DNA from: Rhodeus uyekii
Lineage: Eukaryota; Chordata; Actinopteri; Cypriniformes; Acheilognathidae
Reading direction: 5' to 3'
Assembly: GCA_037043235.1 (NCBI GenBank)
Contig: JAWRVZ010000137.1
Span: forward strand, 1,346,001 to 1,410,000
DNA: 64,000 nucleotides
Positions 53,592-64,000 of this stretch are shown here, in pieces. The number at the start of each line of letters is the position of its first letter. Position 1 is the first letter of the stretch. The position numbers were made by a program, and so were the translations under genes. Below the pieces are notes generated by a model. The model was given only the letters and a program-made list of their open reading frames with translations. It was not told the DNA's origin and ran no database searches.

Positions 53592-53836
53592 CTGTACTGT
53601 GAGTGTGTGTGTGTGTGTGTGTTCCTGTACTGTGAATGTGTGTGTTTGTGCCTGTACTGTGTGTGTGTGTGTGTGTCTGTTTCTGTCTGTACTGTGTGTA
53701 TGCATGTGTGTGTGTGTGTGGGGGGGGGGGGGGTGTCTGTATTGTGAGAGTCTGTGTGTGTGAGTGTGTGTGTGTGTGTGTGTGAGTGTCTGTTTCTGTC
53801 TGTACTGTGTGTATGCATGTATGTGTGCGCCTCTAC

Positions 53837-53884
<48 letters not shown>

Positions 53885-54055
53885 TGTGCGCCTGTACTTT
53901 GAGTGTGTGTGTGTGTGTGGGTGGGTGTCTGTATTGTGAGAGTCTGTGTGTGAGTGTGTGTGTGTGTGTGTGTGAGTGTGCGCCTGTACTTTGAGTGTGT
54001 GTGTGTGTGTGTGTGTGAGAGTCTGTGTGTGAGTGTGTGTGTCTGTATTGTGAGA

Positions 54056-54087
<32 letters not shown>

Positions 54088-54100
54088 CTGTATTGTGAGA

Positions 54101-54132
<32 letters not shown>

Positions 54133-54145
54133 CTGTATTGTGAGA

Positions 54146-54180
<35 letters not shown>

Positions 54181-54299
54181 TGTGAGTGTGTGTGTCTGTA
54201 TTGTGAGAGTCCGTGTGTGTGTGTGGGTGGGTGTCTGTATTGTGAGAGTCTGTGTGTGTGAGTGTGTGTGTGTCTGTGTGTGAGTGTGCGCCTGTACTT

Positions 54300-54330
<31 letters not shown>

Positions 54331-54451
54331 GTCTGTGTGTGAGTGTGTGTGTCTGTATTGTGAGAGTCTGTGTGTGTGTGTGTCTGTATTGTGAGAGTCT
54401 GTGTGTGTGTGTGTGTGTGTGAGTGTGAGTGTGAGTGTCTGTATTGTGAGA

Positions 54452-54497
<46 letters not shown>

Positions 54498-54639
54498 CTG
54501 TATTGTGAGAGTCTGTGTGTGTGAGTGTGTGTCTGTATTGTGAGAGTCTGTGTGTGTGTGTGTGAGAGTGTGAGTGTGTGTGTCTGTATTGTGAGAGTCT
54601 GTGTATGTGTGTGTGTGGGTGGGTGTCTGTATTGTGAGA

Positions 54640-54671
<32 letters not shown>

Positions 54672-54782
54672 CTGTGTGTGAGTGTGCGCCTTTACTTTGA
54701 GTGTGTGAGTGTGTGTGTCTGTATTGTGAGAGTCTGTGTGTGTGTGTGTGTGTGTGAGTCTGTATTGTGAGAGTCTCTCTCT

Positions 54783-54820
<38 letters not shown>
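52784..54820 (+). repeat. 2-kb structured TG-rich array
   Basis: TG runs punctuated by recurrent words: GCCTGTACTGTGA, TGTCTGTATTGTGAGAGTCT, TCTGTTTCTGTCTGTACTGT and two G14-type runs (about 53092-53106 and 53720-53733). The block near 53040-53220 recurs about 628 bp later. Confidence 0.92.
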
Positions 54821-54824
<4 letters not shown>

Positions 54825-55463
54825 CTACACCTCAGAATGTTTGTCAACCAATCAGATTCAAGCAGCGGCGTAATATAAAGACCAGCAAACTTTAAATGAA
54901 CATTAAATCAACATCAATGTCAGAATGTTTGTTCATAACTTTGCAAGAATCCGAATGTTCCGGAAGTTTTGCAAACATTTCCTGATCGCTGTGCATCCGA
55001 CATCACAAGCTCTTCTCAATCCGCTTCCATCCTGCATATCCCCCCGTTTCCCCCCCGAGAGATCTTTGAAAAGATCAGCGTGGCATCAGTGGGCAACACA
55101 GAGCAGATGGCAGCAGGGCGGGCGCTTATAATGGAAGAGGCAAACCCTCTCGCCGGCCGCCGATCTGGCAGAAACCCTGCGTTAGAGTCAGAGCTGAGAT
55201 GAAGAGGAAGAGGAAGAGGAGCAGAGGATCCGGAGCATCAGGAGCAGCAGATCGCACGTGTTTACAGGGAAACTGCGGCTGGTGACTCAGCGCTGCCTCG
55301 CTTCACACATTAGAATCGCATTAATGCACTTATTTCCCAGAAAACACCCTGCTTGCTCTCTGATGGAGAGACAGCTCTACTGTTACTCCCCAAAACATGG
55401 AGACGCTTCGGTTCTTACTGCCATTCTTGAATAACTTCAAATCAGATTCTCATCATTTGACAT
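54821..55463. other. moderately GC-rich unassigned segment
   Basis: Includes GAAGAGGAAGAGGAAGAGG at 55200-55219 and CpG-bearing sequence. It could be an exon or promoter of a flanking gene, but no conserved protein is recognisable. Confidence 0.35.
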
Positions 55464-55592
55464 CTACATTTATCAGACGCTTTTATCATCGCATTCAAGA
55501 AACACATTGATAATCTAATCAGTTCTTGCTTTCCCTGGGAATCAAACCCATGACCTTGATGTTGCAAGCACCACATGCTACTTGGCTCAACA
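55464..55592 (-). mobile_element. tRNA-derived SINE
   Basis: Same family with the short tail form (TTTTATCATCGCATTCAAG); the head is truncated. Confidence 0.7.
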
Positions 55593-55887
55593 CTCTCGAA
55601 ACCCTAATTACTGTTTTATTGTATACTTTTGATCAAATTTTCATAACTTAATGTGAATGTTTTATAAGTTCTTAGAGCATATATTTGTTATGTAGGAATA
55701 ATTCTGTCTAAACGTTACATTTCTGCATCATTTTCTCTCACTTTATCGTTTCAAACCAGCCAGACTTTCTTTCTTCCGTGAAAAACAAGCAAAATGTTCA
55801 AATGCACAGAGAGCAGGAGCCTTAAAAATGGTTCAGATGAGTCCAGCTGCGTTCTACTTTGTGTGAGAAACAGATTCATATATAATG

Positions 55888-56012
55888 CATGTCTAACAGT
55901 AGAGTGTGGTGCTTGCAACATCAAGGTCATGGGTTCGACTCCCAGGAAAAGCAAGAACTGATTAGAATATCAGTGTTTCTTGAATGCAATGCTAAAATCG
56001 TCTGATTAATGT
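55888..56012 (+). mobile_element. tRNA-derived SINE
   Basis: Plus-strand copy with GGGTTCGACTCCCAGG and a truncated, mutated tail. It lies in inverted orientation to the copy 300 bp upstream. Confidence 0.68.
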
Positions 56013-56235
56013 AAGCACTTATAGACATAATTTATTCTAGTTCACAAGAGTTTTTAAATCACATTTGCAGCAAATTCTTCAAATCTGCAAAAAAAAAACC
56101 CTGCTAACTTTTTATGAGAAGGAAAACACAGATGTTAAAACATGTTTCTTCCCACTCGTAAACAAGTTCAAAACAAGTGAAAAATTAACCTTATGTTAAA
56201 GATGCATTCGCTAAAAATAAGTCTCACTACCTAAT

Positions 56236-56608
56236 TGTAACACTGTTCCTGTCGGTCTGTGTCTTCTTTGTCACTTCCTGTCTATCGGGTCATTGTTTCA
56301 CTCCCTGCACCTGTCTTGTAATCACTTGCTCGTTAGTCTCCCAGGTGTTTGTGATTCCCCTTGTGTATAAATCACTCTTGCATTGTCAGTTGTTAATGAA
56401 GTTTATGCTGTGTGTGGATGTTGCCAGGTCGCCTGCTGTGGTTCTAGCTCAGGGTTTTGGTTTAAGTTCAGTTTTATGCACATGTGTACTCCCTTTAGTT
56501 TGTATTTAAAGTCTTTTGTTTTGGTTTATATTAAAGTTGAGATTTCAGTTTGGAAACCTGTCTGTCTCCTCGTTAACGCATCGCATACCAGCACCCCACT
56601 TCGTAACA
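56236..56608 (+). mobile_element. solo LTR of an LTR retrotransposon
   Basis: 373 bp starting TGTAACACTG and ending TTCGTAACA, flanked by a perfect 5-bp duplication CTAAT (56231-56235, 56609-56613). It holds TATAAAT at 56366-56372 and ATTAAA near 56530, the expected promoter and polyadenylation positions of an LTR. No internal coding region. Confidence 0.78.
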
Positions 56609-56613
56609 CTAAT

Positions 56614-57229
56614 ATAGTGTTGCTTCACAAGTCAATTAAAAAATTGACAAAATCAGCGATAAAAGCCTCATTAGCGATACAATTTTTTGTTTTATTTTCA
56701 CTAACACTAATATGCATTAACTAACGCACGACTCATATCTAACACACTCATTAATGATTGCAGCTAATTAAGAGTCTATGTGATTAATAGATTAAGTCAT
56801 CTGAATTGCTGTTAATTGAGTATTTCATCATTGATGAGTTTCCTATAATCATCTGCTCACAGATTGTGGAGAGTTATTGTGCAGCACATAAACAACAGTG
56901 GGATTTTGGGGTTGTTGCTTGAAACTCATGGATGTGAAACTGTTTTTTTTGGTAAAACCTGCAAATGTAGATTCATAATGAAGAGTTGTGACACGTAATG
57001 CTGCGATTGCTCATTGAGAAGATCAGAACGGCCCGTGAGAAGAATGAGAAGAGACATGAGTCACGGGCAGATGGGAGTGTGTGTGTGTGTGTGTGTGGGC
57101 AGATCGCTCAGACGGACATGCTAATTAGTTCATGACACACTTCACCCCTCTGTGCATGTGAATACTAACATGAAGCTCAAAACCAACAGACTAATATCAC
57201 ACATGCTACAGACTATCACTGCCTTTCAA
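56614..57229. other. intergenic DNA, no feature recognised
   Basis: AT-rich, with one short TG run at about 57076-57096. Confidence 0.5.
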
Positions 57230-58000
<771 letters not shown>

Positions 58001-58595
58001 ATGATTGACAGATGAAAAATGATCATTTTTAGACTCATGATTTTTCTAACAAATGATTTCTGGATAATCAAGTAAAGCTGCTTCTGTCCTGCTGAAATAT
58101 CACTAACACTATCAAAGATATTCTCACATTTACTTTATAAAAATCAGAGTAGATTTTACAGCAAAACGACACGAGAAGCTCGAGCTGAAGGAGGAAACTT
58201 GTGCAATTACACTTTCACTTGCTTATAAAGTCCAAACTCTCAATCAGACGACAGAAGGCCTGCAGGAGATTGAGTGACAACATCTTGATTATTTACAGGC
58301 CTTCGGAAATTCATGCCTCAAATATGATAGAGCAGATACGCTCTTCTCTTTTTCATTCTCTCACACTCGCTCTTACACACATGCACTCGATAAAGTGTGT
58401 TCATGAGCATCTAATCTCACAGCCGGACAGGAGAATCAGTGTTGGTGTGAGTGTGTGAGGACATTCAATCACACATCGCACCGAGAAACAAGATCAACAG
58501 CTTCCTCACACCGGAGAACACGCTGTTGCTCAGAAATATGCTCTCACACACCGCCGGAGAACCAATCTCAGTCCAAAGAAGCTTTTCCACTATAA

Positions 58596-58922
58596 ATGAT
58601 GTTTTATTAACAAAGTTCGGGAGGAGCACGTTCAAATGATTAATACAATCAACACGTCATCAGCAATTACTCCTCATCCTATCAGCAGGAGAGGAAGTAC
58701 GTATATATAGACACATTTAACTCACCTACAGCTCTTCGACATTTTTCGGCATCCCGCCACCACCCCAACTCCTCACACTTAATTGTTCCTATCAAAGTCA
58801 GGATACGGGGGGAGTGCTCCAGGTTCGGGCTAACACCGAGCTCGGAGCCCTCTCCTCGGACAGCACGCCAAATACGCTTACCATTCATTGCTCCTGAATC
58901 ATTCGTAAGTGTGAACTCGTGA
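58596..58922 (+). mobile_element. solo A-B terminal unit of the split-repeat element
   Basis: 327 bp, more than 95% like 50523-50850 by eye, including ACGTATATATAGAC. It stands alone, as expected after recombination between A1 and A2 of a full element, or as a short non-autonomous derivative. No clear target duplication. Confidence 0.75.
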
Positions 58923-59384
58923 AAGATACTTTGTGAAAAGGAAAGATTCTGCGGATGTTAAAAGATACAATCTCAACAATTACTAATGCATTTTTAAGAT
59001 CAAATCTCAAATCTGTGAACTAACAGCAATGCAAACTGTGAAAATATATCGTCATTGTTAGTTTATGACACATAATCATTACAAATGAGACACATTTGAT
59101 GCAGTATTTTTGTGTAGTTTTCCAGGATAAATATCAAGAAACATCTACTTGAGAAGCTTGAAAATAACTTTACTATAAAAATCAAAATCGGAAAAGATTT
59201 TGTTTATGACATTTTCTTGTTGTTCAAGCATTAACTCACTGAATATTGGTGCATGTTTCCGAAAAATCTTCAGTTAATTTGCATCTAAAGTAAATGGAAA
59301 TTTTCTTTTTTTACTGGAAAACAGAGAAGAAAGTGTCAATGAGACACTTTTAAAGTTCTGAAATAGCTTTTATTTTCATTTGTA

Positions 59385-59532
59385 TTCATGCATTTCTCAG
59401 ATGCTTTCATCCAAAGCGACTTGCATTGCATTCAAGAAACACATTGACATTCTAATCAGTTCTTGCTTTCCCTGGGAATCGAACCCATGACCTTGATGTT
59501 GCAACCATCACTCTACTGTTTGAACTCCAGGA
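59385..59532 (-). mobile_element. tRNA-derived SINE
   Basis: Well-preserved copy including CCAAAGCGACTTGCATTGCA and the B-box-like region. Confidence 0.75.
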
Positions 59533-59554
59533 AACTCCCATAGAGCTCACATTA

Positions 59555-59747
59555 CTGTGCTAGGATGCAGTGAGAGTTCCCATTGGAAAGGGAATGTCTT
59601 GAGTTTAAAATGTAACCATGGTTCCCTGAGAAGGGGAATGAGACGTTGCATCCTGTTGCCATGCTTCAGGCATGCCTGCCCACGTCCCCTAGAGACAAGA
59701 AATTCATCACATGCACTAGAGGCGCCCTATTTATACTCTGGTCGCAC
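59555..59747 (+). repeat. GGGAATGAGACGTTGCATCC repeat between two SINE pieces
   Basis: GTTCCCTGAGAAGGGGAATG then GAGACGTTGCATCCTGTTGC resembles a common cyprinid repeat. A related CGTTCCCTTTCGAGAGTAGG word is inside the hAT element at 44540. Class unknown. Confidence 0.4.
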
Positions 59748-59845
59748 CATTGCATTCAAGAAACACATTGACATTCTCGAGAATCGAACCCATGACCTTG
59801 ATGTTGCAAGTGCTGCTCTCTACTGTTTGACTACAAGAAAGCTAC
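59748..59845 (-). mobile_element. truncated tRNA-derived SINE
   Basis: Partial copy missing the AATCAGTTCTTGCTTTCCCT block and the tail; the remaining head is recognisable. Confidence 0.6.
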
Positions 59846-60557
59846 TTTCATTTAAATTTTAAAGGTTTAGTAATGTTGCAGTGTTTTTGTCATTGCAAGA
59901 AAATGCATTTTTTGACTTGTTCTTATTTAGTTTGTTTATTGCATCAAGTTTAGCTAAAATGAGAAACATTGCAAACCCTGGTTCACCCAAAAATGAAGAT
60001 TCTGCGTCCGTTCCCATCATCAGCTATTTCTAGACCATCATTGCAATCTTAACAGAACAACTGAAGAGCCGGAGCGTCTCACTCCACACTCTCCATCGTT
60101 CCATAATAAACCCATTGGCAGTCGAATCAGAGTTTCACATGTTTATTGGCTGAGTGTGTGTGTAAAAAGCGAGACACAATCAGCCGCGCTGATCACGCTG
60201 TCGGGGTTTATTCAGTGACTGTTTCAGGCTTCACCGAAGCGTCTGAATAATTGTGTGTGGGCCCATCGGCGATGGTTGGACTGACTCACTGTCGTTCTCC
60301 ATCCTCTCTTCACAAGATCCATCATTTCTGAGCGAGAACACATTCCCTCCCTGCAGCTCAAACTACCACCTTCTCTTCTTGAATATCATTTTACTTGTTT
60401 ACAAGTTTTGCTACTAAAAGCAGATCCGACCGCCGTCTTTTCTGCCAATGCATGATGAGTTCAAGTTCGTCTATCACACACACCGCCACTAAACTCCTAA
60501 AATATGTTTTTGTTTGTGTGCATCATTAGAATATGAAGTTACTCAAATAAATCTAAT
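59846..60557. other. intergenic DNA, no feature recognised
   Basis: Unique-looking non-coding sequence between two SINEs. Confidence 0.5.
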
Positions 60558-60716
60558 TGCATTCATGCATTTTTCAAACACTTTTATCCAAAGCGACTTG
60601 CATTGCATTCAAGAAACACATTGACATTCTAATCAGTTCTTGCTTTCCCTGGGAATCGAACCCATGATCTTGATGTTGCATGCGCTGCTCTCTACTGTTA
60701 GACACACAGGAAAGCT
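60558..60716 (-). mobile_element. tRNA-derived SINE
   Basis: Full-length copy from the tail to head end CACAGGAAAGC. Confidence 0.75.
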
Positions 60717-61118
60717 ATAACAATATATTGATCTCATTCATATATAGAGAGCATAAAGTTAAGACTCGTTAAGCGCCAAATGCAAGTAAAAATCAGTCAA
60801 TCGCCAGTTAGTCAGTAAGATTTTTATCAATCCTAACCATGCATGAACGTGAACGACGCCCGGGACCGTTGACATGATCGTCATGAGAGTTTAAGCCTTG
60901 AATATTTAAATATTCTAGTGTAAGAAAACACAAAAGTGAAGCTCATTGCGTTACTCTTGCGCTCAGAAAGCTGTGTCTCAGACGGCGCACGGATACTAAA
61001 CTGAGCTCTCTTTCACGTCTTCTTGCACTTGAGCGCACAAATTCACGTACAAAATAGCAGTAATACGCATTGGGTTTTGTCTGAAGGGAACGTAAACTTG
61101 TATGTCATTATCAATGTA

Positions 61119-63033
61119 CAGCAATACCTCGAGATACGAGCGTCCTGACATATGAGTATTGCGAGATACGAGCAAGCCTTCTAGCAATTTTTGGATTTGA
61201 GACACGAGTAAATATTTGAGATACGAGCAGCTGAGAGATGCCGACGCTAGGAACACTCGGAGAACAACACGCCTCACTCCTTCACTTCACGTGTTCGTCG
61301 ACTTCCCTAAGCATCTCCCGCGAGTCTTCCTGTGGTGTGTGTTATATACATTTAATGGTGTAATTGCATATGATCTCCACTAGAGGCAGCTTGGTTTTAC
61401 AGCGGGGGTTACCGGGGGCAACGAGTGATTCACCAGTATTAAGCTGGGAGCAGCACGAGTTATGAGTGCTCAATAATAATCAATATGAGCTTCTGAGTCT
61501 ATCCAATACACAACACAGGTAGAAACACTACACTTCTGTATTGTGTTTGTGTAATTTACTTATCCCTCCTCCTCCTCCTCCTCCTCCGCACATTCCGTCA
61601 TTAGCCGCTACTGTATCGTGTGTCTCGAAGGCAAGAACTCATAATTAAAACCACATTTTATTTCATATATATATATGAGAGTCCTTATATACCAGGGGTG
61701 TCAAACTCAATTGCACAGGGGGCCAAAATCCCAAAAAACTTTAGGTCGCGGGCCGAACAGGATAAACATTTATTGAAAACACTAAAACTAAACTTTTAAA
61801 ACTTACCCTTTTTTTTTAATTAGTTGTGAATAAAAACAGACAGAAATATTATTCTGGAATAAATCAACTTATACCTTAAATAACTTAAAAATATAAAAAT
61901 ATTTAAAAAATACTAAAAAAAAATTAAAATATATCCTGTCTAAATTATACAAGTTAGAAATAAAGTAAACAAGTAAGTAAAGTAAAAGTTAAAAGAACAA
62001 ACATTCAAATTTATTTACTCTTAAGTCATTTTATATAAAACTTAAAAAGATTTATATATAAAAGATTTTGCTCTCCATAAAAATATATCCTGTCAAAATT
62101 ATACAAATTCAAATTATGGACATGCTGCATAACAAAACCTGGAAATCTAAATGCAATAACAAATCAAATCATTCAGTTGAATTTGCTCTTATGTCATTTG
62201 TCTTATAGTGCCGTCTTATTAAATTATTTAATTACTGCCACATTAGCTCCGCAAATGAGACACATGGGTAACCGGCAGTCAGTAAACATATACCGTATTT
62301 TCCCGCATATAACCCATGGGTTATTGCAGATTTTACAAACTATATCACAATTTTTTTTACACGTAATAATATTTCAATATATTTGTTACGTCCCTAAGGA
62401 CGTGATGTTTTTTTTTTTTTTGCCTGTATTTTCTTTCTGGTACTATCACTCTGACAGCTGGCGCTGATATTCTGTCTGACCTGTCAATCATGCAAGAAGA
62501 CGTTCTGCCATGAGGGCGGGCTCTTCTCATCCGATGATCAACACCTGAATTTCGCGCACAAGCACTGTGTACCGAGCCTGAACAGTTATGGATAATTGAC
62601 GATAACAATCGCGCGGTACTAGCGCGAGCGCGAAGCATCATTAGCCACTTCCTGTTTAATACAGGAAGTGTTCGGCGAGTCAGCTGGAGCGCGGGACATC
62701 TCGCGGGCCATTAATAAAATGCTCTCGCGGGCCGGACATAATTTCACGCCGGGCCGGATGTGGCCCGCGGGCCTTGAGTTTGACACCTATGTTATATACT
62801 ATAATTTTGTGTGTGTGTGTCTCTATAGCAATTAAAAACATGTTTTTCCATTGTTATTGGTATAAATAAGGGAGTTTTTTAGAGGGCCAGAACTTTTCTT
62901 ATGAGGGGAAATGATTTGAGATACGAGCATAATCCACGACGAGCTTGTAACTCGAGTTGCTCGTATTTCAAATAATTTCCCCCCCATAAGAAATAACAGA
63001 AAAAAGTTCCAAAGTATTCTCAAAGTATTACTG
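61119..63033. mobile_element. Tigger/pogo-like MITE, copy 3, interrupted by a hAT element
   Basis: Begins CAGCAATACCTCGAGATACG after TA, ends TCTCAAAGTATTACTG before TA. Without the hAT insert at 61693-62791 and its duplicated target it is about 0.8 kb. Confidence 0.68.
61693..62791. mobile_element. non-autonomous hAT element
   Basis: Left end CAGGGGTGTCAAACTCAA; the right end reads CATAGGTGTCAAACTCAA on the complement. A perfect 8-bp target duplication TTATATAC lies at 61685-61692 and 62792-62799. Ends with GGGCCGGATGTGGCCCGCGG, typical of fish hAT elements of this terminal type. No transposase frame. Confidence 0.85.
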
Positions 63034-63050
63034 TATTACATCTGTGCATT

Positions 63051-63480
63051 CACTCTTAAAGTGACAGCAGCCTACTATTCCTGTTTATAATATTTATAAT
63101 ATAAAACAGCCTAATATTAGTGTTTATAATGATCATCAAACGACAAAAGACAGAAAAAAAAATCACTCATTGCTCTTGACTGAATAACTCTTGAAACTTT
63201 AATAAGGATGAATTAATAAGGTTTAATTTATACAGTGAAGACTATGCAGTGTTATTACTTTATTACATTTCTGTACCTGAAAACTACAGTCAAACCTGTA
63301 AAGCACTGTTTATTTATTTGAATCTACTGGATTTATTTGCGCTTTTGCTTGTTATTTGATGATTTGTTCTTATTTTATTAGAGACTGTTTACTTGACTTT
63401 AATAATGTTTTACATTTAGATTAGCTAGGCTATTAGATTTAGTTGTGATATGAAAACTGGAATTGATAATTGTGAAGTTT
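63051..63480 (+). repeat. CTCTTAAAGTGACAGCAGCC repeat family, distal copy
   Basis: Same family as 6612-7040. It directly follows the right end of the Tigger-like MITE. Confidence 0.5.
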
Positions 63481-63564
63481 CTAAAACGTTGGTGTCACTA
63501 ATTCAGAGCAAGTAAAAAAATTGATATGACCAGTAATTTTTTTAAAGTCACTGGCCATTTGCAG

Positions 63565-63565
<1 letters not shown>

Positions 63566-63627
<62 letters not shown>
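63566..63627. repeat. (TA)n microsatellite
   Basis: About 30 uninterrupted TA units. Confidence 0.92.
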
Positions 63628-63631
<4 letters not shown>

Positions 63632-64000
63632 ATATAGTATATTTGCATTACAACTGGTGGGAAAAATGTGAAGTAAAAAAAATTAAGATCCTAAAACAGG
63701 CTAATAAATATATATTTGCATTGCATTCGCTGCATTAACAAGTGCATGAAAAAATATCATAATGCGAAAACTCCTAATGGCTCTAAAACACACTAAATGC
63801 CCTTTAAAATTATATTTCACCCTATAATAAAAACGAAAATCTCTCTTTTTGTATATATGGCCAAAATCTGAAATATGTCACAATGCTAAAAATCCTAATG
63901 GTCCTTAAGGCTTAATTTTCTTTATGCAGTGTGTAATTTCTTAATTTTGTTTTGGAGAACTACTTCCCTGATCTTGAGCGTCTTCATGAGATGTGCCTTT

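Noticed and set aside
52686..53818. 339-349 residue frames rich in His-Thr
   Set aside because: Pure translation of the TG/CA microsatellite.
54925..55202. Possible exon in a GC-rich segment
   Set aside because: Open frames lack recognisable protein similarity and no paired splice sites are evident.

Overview
The window is vertebrate nuclear DNA, almost certainly from a ray-finned fish and probably a cyprinid relative. The evidence is split coding exons with GT-AG introns, tRNA-derived SINEs with the fish-type 3' tail, L2-like LINE pieces, hAT and Tigger-like elements, long CA/TG and TA microsatellites, and a pak6-ankrd63 gene pair. No bacterial features are present. There are two real protein-coding genes; everything else is introns, UTRs, mobile elements and tandem arrays.

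Genes. (1) pak6, plus strand, codons from 5749 to 24055. Eight coding exons give about 691 residues: an N-terminal CRIB domain for Rho-family GTPases, a long proline/serine-rich linker, and an intact C-terminal Ser/Thr kinase domain. A long 3' UTR probably runs to about 26900. (2) ankrd63, minus strand, 27918-29276. It is one intronless exon of 452 residues with four ankyrin-like repeats near the N terminus and a TATA box about 55 bp upstream. The genes are convergent, and AATAAA signals for opposite strands lie within about 50 bp of each other at 26879-26933. PAK6 and ANKRD63 are also neighbours on human chromosome 15q15, which supports both names.

Layout. 1-5700: repeats upstream of the first coding exon (a SINE, a Tigger-like MITE, an 81-bp tandem array). 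5749-24055: pak6. Its introns hold further arrays: a 112-bp array in intron 2, an 82-bp array and (CA)n in intron 3, and about 2.6 kb of a 21-bp minisatellite in intron 4. 24056-29340: the convergent gene ends and ankrd63. 29.4-42.2 kb: AT-rich DNA, nested L2-like LINE remnants and a Tigger-like MITE. 42.3-50.9 kb: a 112-bp array, then an unusual composite element with split direct repeats, a decayed tyrosine recombinase, an inserted hAT element and a large minisatellite of paired hairpins. 50.9-58.0 kb: microsatellites, including 2 kb of structured TG repeat, and a solo LTR. 58.0-64.0 kb: a second copy of the split-repeat terminal unit, SINEs, and a Tigger-like MITE with a hAT element nested in it.

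The most interesting region is 43242-50850. Its ends read A1 - interior - B1 - A2 - B2, the arrangement described for Ngaro/DIRS-type tyrosine-recombinase retroelements, and recombinase motifs (HSFR and a downstream RW...HIR block) are visible inside. Next to the recombinase remnant is an array of about 35 twin hairpins in which both stems present the same CGCA loop, with at least one compensatory stem change.
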